A stretch of 64,000 bases of DNA from Natrinema sp. CBA1119 (GTDB lineage: Archaea; Halobacteriota; Halobacteria; Halobacteriales; Natrialbaceae), in NCBI RefSeq assembly GCF_002572525.1, contig NZ_PDBS01000002.1:1-64000 (forward strand), written 5' to 3'. The notes under the pieces are model-generated. The model ran no database searches, was not told the DNA's origin, and saw only the letters and a list, made by a program, of their open reading frames with translations. Positions 9,068 through 17,886 of this stretch are shown one piece after another. A program made the translations under genes and the position numbers. The first letter of the stretch is position 1; every line of letters begins with the position of its first letter.

Positions 9068-9247
9068 CTATCCCATCTCGAGTGCGTCGACGGCCTCGGC
9101 GGGCTCGATGTCGTGATCGACGAGGCGGCTCGCTACGAGCTGCCATGCGTGTTTCGCGAGTTCGGGATCAGCTTGCTTGTAGTAGACGCTAAACTCGGTC
9201 AGTGCGACGGCGATCAGGAGGTCCTTCTGTTGATCAGTGAGAGGCAT
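9068..9247 (-). CDS. Small acidic helical protein
   Basis: 59-aa protein from ATG 9247 (MPLTDQQKDLLIAVALTEFS). It is predicted all-helical, with VYYKQADPELAKHAWQLVAS and an acidic tail ending EAVDALEMG. Good haloarchaeal composition suggests a real gene. No family recognised and no neighbours that hint at a role; a longer start at 9283 is possible. Confidence 0.5.
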   Translation of the reverse strand: MPLTDQQKDLLIAVALTEFSVYYKQADPELAKHAWQLVASRLVDHDIEPAEAVDALEMG

Positions 9248-9479
9248 CGCCAGCGTTAGCCGCGGCTTTGTACAAAAGCTCACGTATCACAGAAACGCCA
9301 ACAGAGGATGGCAGCGTTAGAGCCCCCATCCCCTTTGTGATGTGCCTCTGAGGGTGGGTCCGAGATCGGTGTGCTTGACAAGTTGGCTATTGACTTGACG
9401 TCGGAACACGATCCGATCACGGAAGGCGAGGATCTGAATGTCTCGGAATGGACTGGTTGTGGGTAAACGACCTGGTCCT

Positions 9480-9890
9480 CTCCCCTCGCCATCATCATTT
9501 CGGGTCCGTTCTTGGATAACTCTACCGTCTATATAGGTTGGTGACAATGATGCTACCGGTAGGTGAGTGGAGGAGAAGTCCCGTCATTCGCCAGCTGATC
9601 CGTCGCTGTCGTCCTCGCCCAAGTGCCGTTTTCCTAGGCGATGTCGGTAGTCGGCCAGCCTTCCCGTTGATACTTTCCGGAGTGTTCAGTGTTGGCGTGC
9701 TCAAGGAGCGTGGCTACGCCACCGGCCGTAAAGTCACAGTCGTCAGGCGATGGATACTCGTGGATCTGAATGATAAATGGGTGTCTGAGTCAGTCATCCT
9801 CCACAGTTCGTCGCGGGCCTGCTTGAGATCTTGGAGCCATCTAAACGCCCCACCGGTAGCGGGGTGGCCCTTGAGGTCTCATAGAATCAG
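9480..9890 (-). pseudogene. Decayed unknown gene
   Basis: On the minus strand, protein-like stretches occur in successive frames: HPATGGAFRWLQDLKQARDE followed by LWRMTDSD (about 9880-9790), then IIQIHEYPSPDDCDFTAGGV and ATLLEHANTEHSGKYQREGW in another frame, then a stop and further fragments (TADQLANDGTSPP). This is the pattern of a frameshifted, nonsense-containing gene. No family recognised. Confidence 0.4.
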
Positions 9891-10031
9891 GCGTGAAACT
9901 GATACGTCCGATTCGGCAACTACAGATGCGAACTGACCATCAGCGCTGTAACGTTGGATGATTTAACTGAGCTTGATATCCATGCATTAGATGGGTATCT
10001 GATTATCCGCATAGAGTTCCAAACTAGCCCG

Positions 10032-10628
10032 ATGACTCAAGAGAAGGAGACATCTCGACGGCGAATGCTCAAGTTGACAGGTGTTGCAGGTTCGACAGCG
10101 TTCGTTGCCGGTTGCGGTGGCGGCGGTAACGGCAACGGCGGTAACGGCAACGGTGCTAACGGCGATGGTGAGACCGAGGGGTACGAAATTGAGCCCGGCA
10201 ACGATATCCGGTTTAGTGGTCAGACGAGTCACTGGGAAGGGCTCCAGCCGTCCAAGATCGAGGGTGTACAGAACCCGGTACTCATCCTCCGAGACACATA
10301 CGATTACACAATCGGCTGGACGGAAGGCGATGGTGCCGCACACAACTTGGAACTACGAAATGAAAACGGCGAGGTCGTCGACGACTTCACGACCGGCGAA
10401 CCTGTCACGGACCCGGGGAGCGATGAAATCTTCGAGTTCACGGCGACCGACAAGATCGCCCGTTACCGCTGTCAGCCCCATCCACAGATGGAAGCCCCAA
10501 TCCAGATTGAGGGCGGTGCCGACGGTGACGGCGGAAATCAGACTGGTAACCAAACCGGAAATCAGACTGATGGTAATATGACTGGCAACCAGACCGGCGG
10601 GAACGAAACCGGCAATCAGTCCGGCTAA
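10032..10628 (+). CDS. Tat-exported cupredoxin lipoprotein (halocyanin/plastocyanin-like)
   Basis: 198-aa protein from ATG 10032. It has a Tat signal with lipobox (SRRRMLKLTGVAGSTAFVAG followed by C), a Gly/Asn linker, and a cupredoxin domain. Type 1 copper ligands are visible: His in GAAHNLEL, and Cys, His and Met in RYRCQPHPQM. The protein should sit on the outer face of the membrane and shuttle electrons or hold copper. The C-terminus is a run of NQTG/NETG repeats, giving many N-glycosylation sequons. A close paralogue is at 26207-26743 without the long repeat tail. The upstream TTG/GTG extension was rejected because the Tat signal starts here. Confidence 0.88.
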   Translation: MTQEKETSRRRMLKLTGVAGSTAFVAGCGGGGNGNGGNGNGANGDGETEGYEIEPGNDIRFSGQTSHWEGLQPSKIEGVQNPVLILRDTYDYTIGWTEGDGAAHNLELRNENGEVVDDFTTGEPVTDPGSDEIFEFTATDKIARYRCQPHPQMEAPIQIEGGADGDGGNQTGNQTGNQTDGNMTGNQTGGNETGNQSG

Positions 10629-11048
10629 CAGCGACACTTCCGGCGGCTCTCGGTAGGTGCCGTGGTGAAGGTGCGGACTACGCATCCCGTGCGGCAATCA
10701 TTTACTGTCAGGATCAAATTCCTAATATCGGGGCAGGGCCTCGGCTACGAAGTCGCTGTTGAAGACTGGTACTGGACTACCTTTCATATGAGCAGGGCCG
10801 GGGCAAGTTGTGATGACACAAGACGATGGTGGTAATCCTGCCCCGGAAGAGAACTGCCATTTTCGCCGCTAATAGCTTTGACACCTGCAAAAGCATGGTC
10901 TCTTTCCACAGTAGAGCCTGAAATAGAGTGAATTGTTCGGTTTCCAACTCACACATAGGGTATTTTATGTGGTGTGATGTTCTTTGCCTGTACTAAGCGA
11001 TTGATGGTGCAGAAACTATCAAAGGTTAAGGATTCCAACAGATCCAAT
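10629..11048. other. Gap without a supported gene
   Basis: About 420 bases between convergent genes; no protein-like frame, repeat or RNA seen. Confidence 0.5.
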
Positions 11049-11261
11049 CTACGGATTCGTGAGGATCCGTACATCGGACTGCGTGACGAGGACACGAAAT
11101 CCTCTGACCGAGAATCTAACCTCGAGGTCATCGTTCGCCGAGTCCACGAGTTGCTCGAGTGCTTCGACGTCGATCACCCGTTTCAGTTGATACTTGTCAC
11201 GACCGAGTCCCTCCGTTTCGAGCGCGTCGACGATTTCGAAGAGGAGGTGCCGATCACTCAT
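11049..11261 (-). CDS. HalOD1-like small protein
   Basis: 70-aa protein (start ATG 11261) resembling the haloarchaeal HalOD1 output domain: LLFEIVDALETEGLGRDKYQ, then VIDVEALEQLVDSANDDLEV and a final beta hairpin (RFSVRGFRVLVTQSDVRIL). HalOD1 domains occur alone or at the end of signalling proteins and are of unknown biochemical role. Its start overlaps the end of the upstream ArdC/ImmA-like gene by eight bases, so the two are co-translated. Intact. Confidence 0.65.
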   Translation of the reverse strand: MSDRHLLFEIVDALETEGLGRDKYQLKRVIDVEALEQLVDSANDDLEVRFSVRGFRVLVTQSDVRILTNP

Positions 11262-12192
11262 CTGTAATCACCTCGTCGACGACATCGATAATCTCCGCAG
11301 CGGTCGAACTGATCCGCTCGAGTCGATCGAGGATAGCCTCTGACTCTTCGCCCTCCCATGCAGCGAGGTAGAACGCCGACCCACTCGTGTCCAGCCCGAA
11401 ATACCGACCGACGATGTAGCCGACGGCTTCCGCCTCGAGTTCGCGTTTCGAGTGTTCGATCCCGTCGTCGAGGTCACCGTGCAAGAGTGCGTGGGCGTAC
11501 TCGTGGACGGTCGTTACGGCAAGGTCGGCACTGTTCTCTCGATCTCGAATCTCGATTAGTGGTCGCTCCGCAGGAGAGCGGTACTGACACACGCCTCTGG
11601 CATCTCCATGAGTCCATTCCGCTGGTGAAACGACCTCGACTTCCGCTTCAAGCATCGAAGCTCCCTCGAGGAGCGCTGGCACCAGTTCGTCGGCCTCCCC
11701 GGTCGCTTCGGTCTCGAGTTCGGGAAGTGGCTCCCCTTTGGTTTGTGAAATATCGAAGACTGGCGCTGGCCGAAAGCCGACAAGCCCTTTCGACCACTCC
11801 TCGGGTGACATCTCGTCGTATTCGCAGTCGTTTCGATCGTGATATGACGGCGAGTTCTCACACTCGGGGCACTGCTTCGCGATGATCGGTGCCCAGATCC
11901 AGATTGCACTCTCGCCTTCTTTCACATGACGGTTGAACTCGTTTTGCCACGTCCGATAGCCGGCAACACGAGTTGCGTTTGGACATTGGCGAGTGATTAG
12001 CAGCGTATTTCGGTAAGAGTAGTCATGGAAGTGACTCTGCACGTCGAGCCACTCCTGGAACTGCTCACTCGAGACTGCGTCATCAACCTCGTCGACGAGG
12101 TCGTCGACCCAGGCTTCCATTGTACTATGCATCTCGTCACGTCTGGTGTCCGAATCATCGAAGGACACCCGCGAACAGTCGCTCGTAGTCAT
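11254..12192 (-). CDS. ArdC-like / ImmA-IrrE metallopeptidase domain protein
   Basis: 312-aa protein from ATG 12192 (MTTSDCSRVSFDDSDTRRDE). The N-terminal 150 residues match the ArdC/DUF1738 single-strand DNA-binding module (SHFHDYSYRNTLLITRQCPN, VAGYRTWQNEFNRHVKEGES), with a Cys-containing insert (KQCPECEN). The C-terminal part is an ImmA/IrrE-type zinc peptidase with HEYAHALLH (HExxH) and a downstream Glu in RELEAEAVGYIVG. ArdC-type proteins protect incoming plasmid DNA or cleave repressors. Located after a tfb gene and before a HalOD1-like gene on the same strand. A decayed homologue lies at 20120-20398. Product likely helps the replicon establish in new hosts; that part is inference. Confidence 0.82.
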   Translation of the reverse strand: MTTSDCSRVSFDDSDTRRDEMHSTMEAWVDDLVDEVDDAVSSEQFQEWLDVQSHFHDYSYRNTLLITRQCPNATRVAGYRTWQNEFNRHVKEGESAIWIWAPIIAKQCPECENSPSYHDRNDCEYDEMSPEEWSKGLVGFRPAPVFDISQTKGEPLPELETEATGEADELVPALLEGASMLEAEVEVVSPAEWTHGDARGVCQYRSPAERPLIEIRDRENSADLAVTTVHEYAHALLHGDLDDGIEHSKRELEAEAVGYIVGRYFGLDTSGSAFYLAAWEGEESEAILDRLERISSTAAEIIDVVDEVITDE

Positions 12193-12310
12193 CGTTCTTG
12201 ACGACGGACGCTCCTTTCTGGAACGCCCCTCACCCCTTTTGGGGAAGAAAAAACACTCGAGGGAGCGCTCGATCGATTCCGTTACAAGCGTCTCATCTGG
12301 GTTGCGACGA

Positions 12311-13234
12311 TCAGGCTTCAATCTCGAGTAACTCGTCTCGCCGACTGCGGAGCGTGTTCGGTGATGTTCCTGCGATATCGGCGATCCGCTGTTGCGAGAG
12401 ACAGAAGCCGACTCGCTGGGCAGCGAGATAGAGACAACCTGCTGCGACGCCACTCGGCCGGCGGCCGATCGTCATTCCGCGTTCGCGTGCCGTCTGTGCG
12501 AGTTCGAATGCTCGTCGACGAACCAGATCTGGCACCTCGAGTTCTGTCGCAAGCCGTGGAATCCGATCTGTTGCTGCAATCGGCTGTGTCGGTAACTCGA
12601 GTTCGACGTTCATCACGGTGTAGGCGTTGGTGAGTCTCTGCTGGTCACAGCGCGCACAGGCTGCGACTTCTGCCCGTGATCGTCCGAGCCCGTTACAGCG
12701 AGTTGTTGCGTAGACACTGGCTGCAGCTACCGCCTCGAGCGATCGTCCGCGACAGAGCTGTTCGGACTGTGCAGTTCGGAACAGCGAACACGCCTGATCC
12801 CGGATACTCTGTGCAAGGCCGAGGCTTGCGACGATTCGCCGGATTTCACCGAGTCCATAGGCGAGGTTCCGTTCAGCTTTCGACTGCCACTGGGCACGGG
12901 ACTGTTCGCGACGCAGCCGGTTCAATTGTCGACGCTTCGTACTCGAGAGGGTGTTTCCATGCCCGTCTTGCTTGTACCCGATCTCGGTGGAGAGGCCTCG
13001 ATCGTGGCGTGTCGGTGTCAACGGGGCACCGGTCCGTCTCTTGGATCCCTGCTCGTCATGTCGACCCCAGTCTGGTCGTCGGTCTAGTTGGGTGTCCTCG
13101 AGGATACGTCCACAGTCCTCACAGATCGTCTCGCGGTCAGTTGCTCGAACGCTGCCGTCACAGTCTGGACAGGTAGCTGGAGTCGTCTGAACGCCGTCGC
13201 CAAACGTCGTCGTGTAGATGTCTCTCGTTGCCAT
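12311..13234 (-). CDS. tfb: Transcription initiation factor TFB
   Basis: 307-aa archaeal TFIIB homologue (ATG 13234, alternative 13255). N-terminal zinc ribbon CPDCDGSVRATDRETICEDC, a B-finger region (RRPDWGRHDEQGSKRRTGAP), then two cyclin-like repeats (ERNLAYGLGEIRRIVASLGL onward; VRRRAFELAQTARERGMTIG onward). The second repeat ends in the BRE-reading helix-turn-helix (QQRIADIAGTSPNTLRSRRD). It recruits RNA polymerase to TBP-bound promoters. Length and domain order are canonical. Haloarchaea carry several tfb genes, plasmid copies being used for condition-specific expression. Followed on the same strand by the ArdC-like gene after 118 bases. Confidence 0.93.
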   Translation of the reverse strand: MATRDIYTTTFGDGVQTTPATCPDCDGSVRATDRETICEDCGRILEDTQLDRRPDWGRHDEQGSKRRTGAPLTPTRHDRGLSTEIGYKQDGHGNTLSSTKRRQLNRLRREQSRAQWQSKAERNLAYGLGEIRRIVASLGLAQSIRDQACSLFRTAQSEQLCRGRSLEAVAAASVYATTRCNGLGRSRAEVAACARCDQQRLTNAYTVMNVELELPTQPIAATDRIPRLATELEVPDLVRRRAFELAQTARERGMTIGRRPSGVAAGCLYLAAQRVGFCLSQQRIADIAGTSPNTLRSRRDELLEIEA

Positions 13235-13306
13235 CGATAACTCCGAAGAGGACAACTGATCAGCCCCTTCACCGCTACTGGGGCGATAAACACCACTAGT
13301 TGATCG

Positions 13307-13438
13307 TTGAGTGGGTATACTGAGGAAATCGCTGACTGGTTAGATGTGGGTCACGCGGAGTGCAATCGTATCGAGAACCATTTAAACGACGTTGAGAACG
13401 CGATAGAGATCAAGGGAGAGAATGGTGACGATAGTTGA
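13307..13438 (+). pseudogene. Truncated small ORF before the IS6 element
   Basis: One frame reads TEEIADWLDVGHAECNRIEN then HLNDVENAIEIKGENGDDS and stops at 13436-13438, 15 bases before the IS6 left end. Acidic haloarchaeal composition suggests a genuine C-terminus. There is only a TTG start (13307) after an in-frame stop, so the 5' part seems lost. No family recognised. Confidence 0.4.
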
Positions 13439-13453
13439 GGACATCTTTGTGGA

Positions 13454-14195
13454 GGCACTGTCTAGTTTAGCACCTCGACTGGTGTCTGTCCGTTAAGTGA
13501 TTGGTGCGGTCGTTGTGTGTTATAGTAGTGTACGAACTGTTCAAGCCATTCTCTGACGCTCGCCCGACTGCCCACCCATGAATTATGGAAGCGGTCAACT
13601 CGCATCTTGAAAGTCTGAAACCACTTTTCAATCAGATTTCGCTCGACGTAGTCGAGCTGACCGCTTAACCCCAATCGAGAGAAGGAAGTCAGATAGCCGT
13701 AGCCATCGACGAGAAACTCAGCGTCGGAGAGATCGTGTTTCTCGGTGAGTCCATGCAGAAACGCAGCAGCTGGATCAGTGCCTCGCCGTCCAAAGAGTGC
13801 GACGTCGAGAATAAGTTTCGTGTCGAGGTCTATTGCAGTGTACATCCAAGATCGGTCGCCGTTAATCCTGACAACGGTTTCATCTACCGCGACCCGCGAC
13901 GGCTTCGCCGTCGGCGGGTCTGGGACACTGTCAGCCAGCCGATGTACCCAGTGCCAGATTGCTTGATGAGAGCGTTCAACGCCGAGTGAGCGAAGGATCG
14001 TTTGTGTCTCTTGAAGCGAACAACCAGTCGCGTGGAGCTGGACGGCGAACGCCCTGACGGGCGTTGCCGTCCGCTCACGCTCCCAACATTCATCAAATTC
14101 CGCCGCGTAGCTCTCGCTGAACAGGTCTGCGAGCATTGATCCAAACTAACTCTATGACCTGCTCGTTCCTCAAACTGCGCTAACTAGACGGTGCC
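13454..14195 (-). mobile_element. IS6-family element, copy 1 (742 bp, apparently intact)
   Basis: Imperfect terminal inverted repeats: GGCACTGTCTAGTTTAGC at 13454 and the complement of GGCACCGTCTAGTTAGCGC ending at 14195. One transposase fills the element. The 8-bp flanks (TTTGTGGA / GTTATTAG) do not match, so it is not bounded by a simple target duplication; recombination with another copy is likely. Copy 2 lies in the same orientation at 16144-16885. Confidence 0.9.
13462..14136 (-). CDS. IS6-family transposase
   Basis: 224-aa DDE transposase. N-terminal helix-turn-helix (GCSLQETQTILRSLGVERSH), catalytic Asp in RVAVDETVVRI, second Asp in FLVDGYGYLT, Glu in NLIEKWFQTFKMRVDRF, and the usual ending FVHYYNTQRPHQSLNGQTPV. 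Length is normal for haloarchaeal IS6 members. All catalytic residues are present and no stop interrupts it, so it is probably active and may drive replicative transposition and cointegrate formation. Reads toward its own left end. Confidence 0.92.
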   Translation of the reverse strand: MLADLFSESYAAEFDECWERERTATPVRAFAVQLHATGCSLQETQTILRSLGVERSHQAIWHWVHRLADSVPDPPTAKPSRVAVDETVVRINGDRSWMYTAIDLDTKLILDVALFGRRGTDPAAAFLHGLTEKHDLSDAEFLVDGYGYLTSFSRLGLSGQLDYVERNLIEKWFQTFKMRVDRFHNSWVGSRASVREWLEQFVHYYNTQRPHQSLNGQTPVEVLN

Positions 14196-14203
14196 GTTAT
14201 TAG

Positions 14204-15376
14204 CTAATACCCACTGAAGACGTAACCAGGATCCACAGTTGTCATGTTTCCGGTACCGAGATCTCCTCTAGCGTTAAATGTTCCACTGACCTTACAGAGG
14301 ACAATATTCGATTCGTTCTCATCCCAGTCACCGTGGAAAACACCACTGTTCCCTGCTCGAACTACACTATCCCCGCCTGCATTGCCTACATCCATTATAC
14401 CACCGTACTCATATCTGGTATTAACTGAGTTGTCTGGATCAGTTTCGTTAGTTAGCTTATCAATATTATCGTCACTTGGTGATAAGGTAATACTGCCATA
14501 TGGACCTGAAGCATCAGCACCAAATGATACAGATTCTAGGTCGAGTGCATCGTTATATCCACCGTCTTTATCCTTGGTTGGTGCAAAATCAACAATGGAT
14601 TTATTATGTGTACCATCATATGACCAATCTTGCTCAACAAAAGTCTCGATGTTGAACCCTTGCCCATTTGACACTGAACTATCATAACTATCAAGATATT
14701 CTCCAGGCCATTGGAGGAAAGAGACTACACATCCAAGTTGGCGATCACCAGAAACATCATGGGTTTCATAAAGCCTGCCTGTTAAATCAACCCTTCCGAG
14801 GATGTATTCTGTACCATCAACAGTTATTCTTGCATATTCATCAGCTGTTACGGTCCCAAGAGCATCCCAATCAGGACTTGCACTAATTCCGTCACCGCTG
14901 GTGCTCGTAGTGGTGATTGAGTTACTAGAAGCACTAGCAGTGGTAGTTGAATTTGATCGTTTTTCTATATCTCCTAAAACAGTCTTTTGAGCATCATTTA
15001 TTTTATGCTCTTTTTCTTTTGCAGAAGCTGTTGGTGGTGCAGACCAGAATCGTTCGTATGGCGCGTTGTCAACCCATCCAAGATAGTATCCTATCTTCTT
15101 GTCTGATGGATCTTCATTAATAACTGAGTCCAGTTCTGAAACAGCGGCATTACTATTTTCTGGAATCACTTCTTCCCTAACATCGTTTATATCGGGGCGG
15201 ACAAGCCCAGATGAATGAGTTGTCGAAATAAGGACCCCATTCTCTGTTTCTTTCCATTTTATGTTATTATTCTTCTTAGCAGATGCCGCATTTGACAATA
15301 AGGCAATTGAACCAACACCGGTGGCAACCTTTCCTAGATAGCTTCTTCTTCCGAACACTCTATTTTTATCTCCCAT
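14204..15376 (-). CDS. Tat-exported protein of unknown function
   Basis: 390-aa protein from ATG 15376 (MGDKNRVFGRRSYLGKVATG); a Tat signal ends near SNAASA. The mature part is Ser/Thr/Asp-rich, with a low-complexity linker (SNSTTTASASSNSITTTSTS) around residue 150, and a C-terminal half rich in beta strands and Gly/Asn (ITLSPSDDNIDKLTNETDPD, YEYGGIMDVGNAGGDSVVRA). No known family recognised. Base composition is clearly AT-richer than the neighbours, suggesting transfer. It lies between two direct IS6 copies together with a lipoprotein gene. Probably a cell-surface or secreted factor; function unknown. Confidence 0.7.
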   Translation of the reverse strand: MGDKNRVFGRRSYLGKVATGVGSIALLSNAASAKKNNNIKWKETENGVLISTTHSSGLVRPDINDVREEVIPENSNAAVSELDSVINEDPSDKKIGYYLGWVDNAPYERFWSAPPTASAKEKEHKINDAQKTVLGDIEKRSNSTTTASASSNSITTTSTSGDGISASPDWDALGTVTADEYARITVDGTEYILGRVDLTGRLYETHDVSGDRQLGCVVSFLQWPGEYLDSYDSSVSNGQGFNIETFVEQDWSYDGTHNKSIVDFAPTKDKDGGYNDALDLESVSFGADASGPYGSITLSPSDDNIDKLTNETDPDNSVNTRYEYGGIMDVGNAGGDSVVRAGNSGVFHGDWDENESNIVLCKVSGTFNARGDLGTGNMTTVDPGYVFSGY

Positions 15377-15640
15377 ATCCAGATCAATATATAGTGCCAT
15401 GTGTATTAATAATCACTGTTGCGGAGATTATGTCCCATATATTTAATACCTCCTAGATATAACTCCTTCCTCAATCATGATATAATAAAAACTTCTTATA
15501 TACTAGTGGTTGGTTAGTTTCTAAACACTAATATCAAAAATATCGTCTGTTGTTTTGCAATATCATTCCATAGTCGAGTGATTGTAAACAGATTGCATGA
15601 CTTTACAGAAATCCAAGATTGGACAACCTAAGACTTAGAA

Positions 15641-16099
15641 CTATACTACAATCGACTCTTGACGACCTTCTTCATAGCTTTCAAAGTCAATTGTTTCCCA
15701 GTACGGTATTCCCGAACCGTCTCCCCCGATCCAATAGGCGATTTGGAGGGCATATTCGTCAGACGCCTCTTTAGAGTCGACCGTTATCCACTCTGAATTT
15801 CTGTCCATACGCATGTGAACGCGGAAATGTCCCGGTTCATCTGGCCAATCTTGATTGATCCATTGGTGCTGAAGTGGTCCTGATTCATTGCGGCCCTTGA
15901 TGACGTATGAATCAGAAAAGATTTCTTCATTTTCGTAATCAACACGCACATGAATAGTATGAGGCTGGTTATCTGCATTAGCTATCTCAATATAACTGAG
16001 AACTGACTGATTGCTAGAATAATTTGAGGAGATACATCCAGAAAGACCGGCACAGAATGTTGATACCACAGTTGATAGGATAATACGTCGGGAGACCAT
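15641..16099 (-). CDS. Small exported lipoprotein
   Basis: 152-aa protein from ATG 16099 (MVSRRIILSTVVSTFCAGLS followed by GC), a signal with an RR pair and a lipobox, so a membrane-anchored extracellular protein. The mature part looks like a compact beta-sandwich (IEIANADNQPHTIHVRVDYE, GHFRVHMRMDRNSEWITVDS). Small haloarchaeal lipoproteins of this type are widespread and uncharacterised. AT-rich, in the segment between two IS6 copies; it probably arrived with the neighbouring Tat protein. Confidence 0.65.
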   Translation of the reverse strand: MVSRRIILSTVVSTFCAGLSGCISSNYSSNQSVLSYIEIANADNQPHTIHVRVDYENEEIFSDSYVIKGRNESGPLQHQWINQDWPDEPGHFRVHMRMDRNSEWITVDSKEASDEYALQIAYWIGGDGSGIPYWETIDFESYEEGRQESIVV

Positions 16100-16143
16100 A
16101 CAATTCACATTAGGCTTGATCAATATTATATTTATGGTATGAG

Positions 16144-16885
16144 GGCACTGTCTAGTTTAGCACCTCGACTGGTGTCTGTCCGTTAAGTGATTGGTGCGGT
16201 CGTTGTGTGTTATAGTAGTATACGAACTGTTCAAGCCATTCTCTGACGCTCGCCCGACTGCCCACCCATGAATTATGGAAGCGGTCAACTCGCATCTTGA
16301 AAGTCTGAAACCACTTTTCAATCAGATTTCGCTCGACGTAGTCGAGCTGACCGCTTAACCCCAATCGAGAGAGGGAAGTCAGATAGCCGTAGCCATCGAC
16401 GAGAAACACCGTCTCGGAGAGATCGTGTTTCTCGGTCAATCGATGCAGGAACGCAGCGGCTGAATCAGTGCCTCGTCGTCCAAACACTGCGACATCAAGG
16501 ATTAATCGTGAGTCTAGGTCTATTGCAGCGTATACCCAAGACCAGTTGTCGTTGATCTTGACAGCGGTTTCATCAATGGCGACCCGCGACGGCTGCGCCG
16601 TCGGCGGGTCTGGTACGCTGTCAGCCAGCCGATGTACTCAGTGCCAGATTGCTTGATGAGAACGTTCTACGCCGATCAAGCGAAGAATTACTTGTGTCTC
16701 ACGGAGAGAACAACCGGTCGCGTGGAGACGGACGGCGAACACCCTGACAGGTGTCGCCGTCCGCTCACGCTCCCAAGATTCATCAAATTCCGCCGCGTAG
16801 CACTTGCTGAGCAGGTCTGCGAGCATCATTCCAAACCAACTCTACGACCTGCTCACTTCTCAAACCGCGCTAACTAGACGGTGCC
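16144..16885 (-). mobile_element. IS6-family element, copy 2 (742 bp)
   Basis: Same ends and orientation as copy 1; left end GGCACTGTCTAGTTTAGC at 16144, right end closes at 16885. Length is identical. Flanking 8-mers (GGTATGAG / TGTGTATA) do not match. The transposase has a nonsense codon. Confidence 0.9.
16152..16829 (-). pseudogene. IS6-family transposase with one nonsense codon
   Basis: Near-identical to the copy-1 transposase but the Trp of AIWHWVHRL is TGA (16638-16640). Both sides are in the same frame, and the downstream part retains the catalytic Asp residues (RVAIDETAVKI, FLVDGYGYLT) and Glu (NLIEKWFQTFK). One G-to-A change would explain the loss. The element could still be moved in trans by copy 1. 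Confidence 0.92.
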
Positions 16886-17341
16886 TGTGTATATTATACA
16901 TTATTTGAGATTATTATAGTTATCTGGTCGTATCCTGGCAGTGACTGGCTAGCAAGTAGTATTGAACTGGATATGAGTATAGGGGGGGATTCCCACTGCT
17001 TAGGAATAATCCAATTTACCAAGGATTAGCGGTTCCAAATAGCCAATTTGAGAAAATCAATTGACGCGTAATTTGAGCCCCATATCAGAACATGTTTATT
17101 TGTCTGTTCTTGGATTCTTCTGTGTAGAAATCTCAGACAGGATAGGTTGTATATTTTATAAAGTGACTCGCATAACGGCTTTCGACCATTCCAAAGAAAC
17201 AGGAAGGCTAGATAAAGAGAGTACTTCCATATTCACTGTCTACATCTGAATAGTCCCCTAGTGTTATATAATGAACATCTTCTGAAGGCTTTGCACCGAA
17301 GTACATAGATAGCCTTCTAACCAAATACGGATCACATCCGT
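16886..17341. other. Gap without a supported gene
   Basis: About 455 AT-rich bases. A 62-codon frame at 17061 has no domain and an unusual composition. It should contain the promoter for the membrane gene at 17342. No repeat recognised. Confidence 0.45.
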
Positions 17342-17692
17342 ATGCTCGCTTTAAGTTCACTCAGTAGTGGATGGCTAGATCCACAGCTAGCGCCAGTTCT
17401 CATCGCGATAATCATCCTCGCTGTTATCGGGACAATCCTTCTATTCGGTGTAGGCCTTATATCATATCTGAGGCGACGAACGGCCCGCTATCTCTTGATT
17501 ACAGTTGCGCTTGGAATGCTCGTTGCCCGCTCTATAGTTGGGCTCGGTACTGTTTTTGGAGTGGTACCGATGACCGTCCACCATCTTGTTGGACACAGCT
17601 TCGACTTTCTGATCGCTATTATTGTACTCTACGCCGTATACCGAAGCGGGCCAACAACTAACCTTCACCCTTTCAAAATTAACAGGGACTAA
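17342..17692 (+). CDS. Small three-helix membrane protein (DUF7471-like)
   Basis: 116-aa integral membrane protein with about three transmembrane segments (VLIAIIILAVIGTILLFGVG, YLLITVALGMLVARSIVGLG, SFDFLIAIIVLYAVYRSG). An RRRTAR basic loop follows helix 1, placing it on the cytoplasmic side; HHLVGHS precedes helix 3 and could bind metal or heme. I recall similar haloarchaeal proteins (DUF7471) near copper or redox genes. It is convergent with the SCO-TlpA-CcdA operon, consistent with an oxidase or metal context. Function unknown. Confidence 0.65.
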   Translation: MLALSSLSSGWLDPQLAPVLIAIIILAVIGTILLFGVGLISYLRRRTARYLLITVALGMLVARSIVGLGTVFGVVPMTVHHLVGHSFDFLIAIIVLYAVYRSGPTTNLHPFKINRD

Positions 17693-17758
17693 GTATTTTT
17701 AACTCGACATCTCTTGGGAAAAATTTTCACTTTTGGATATTTCTGTGACTGTTGAGCC

Positions 17759-17886
17759 CAAATTGATAATATGGCAGTTGAAGATCACGCTACTCGCGAG
17801 ACTACGTGAATGCGATCTTTGATCTCCATCTCAACACGTCACGAAAAACGATACGCAGATTGCGCCGCCACTTATTAAACGAAATT
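17759..17886 (+). pseudogene. Relic of an IS5-like transposase
   Basis: Short fragment matching the transposases at 55948-56769 and 59623-60444. KLIIWQLKITLLARLR corresponds to KLTIQQLKVTLLVDTR, then NAIFDLHL and, in another frame, QIAPPLIKRN correspond to NAIIDVHM and QIAPSLIKRN. It ends just before the ccdA stop codon region. Confidence 0.75.

Noticed and set aside
9538..9936. 132-codon plus-strand frame
   Set aside because: Arg/Ser-rich and antisense to better protein-like minus-strand fragments; treated as a shadow frame.
13446..14203. Target-site duplication around IS6 copy 1 or around the two-copy block
   Set aside because: The flanking 8-mers of both copies were compared in all pairings and do not match.
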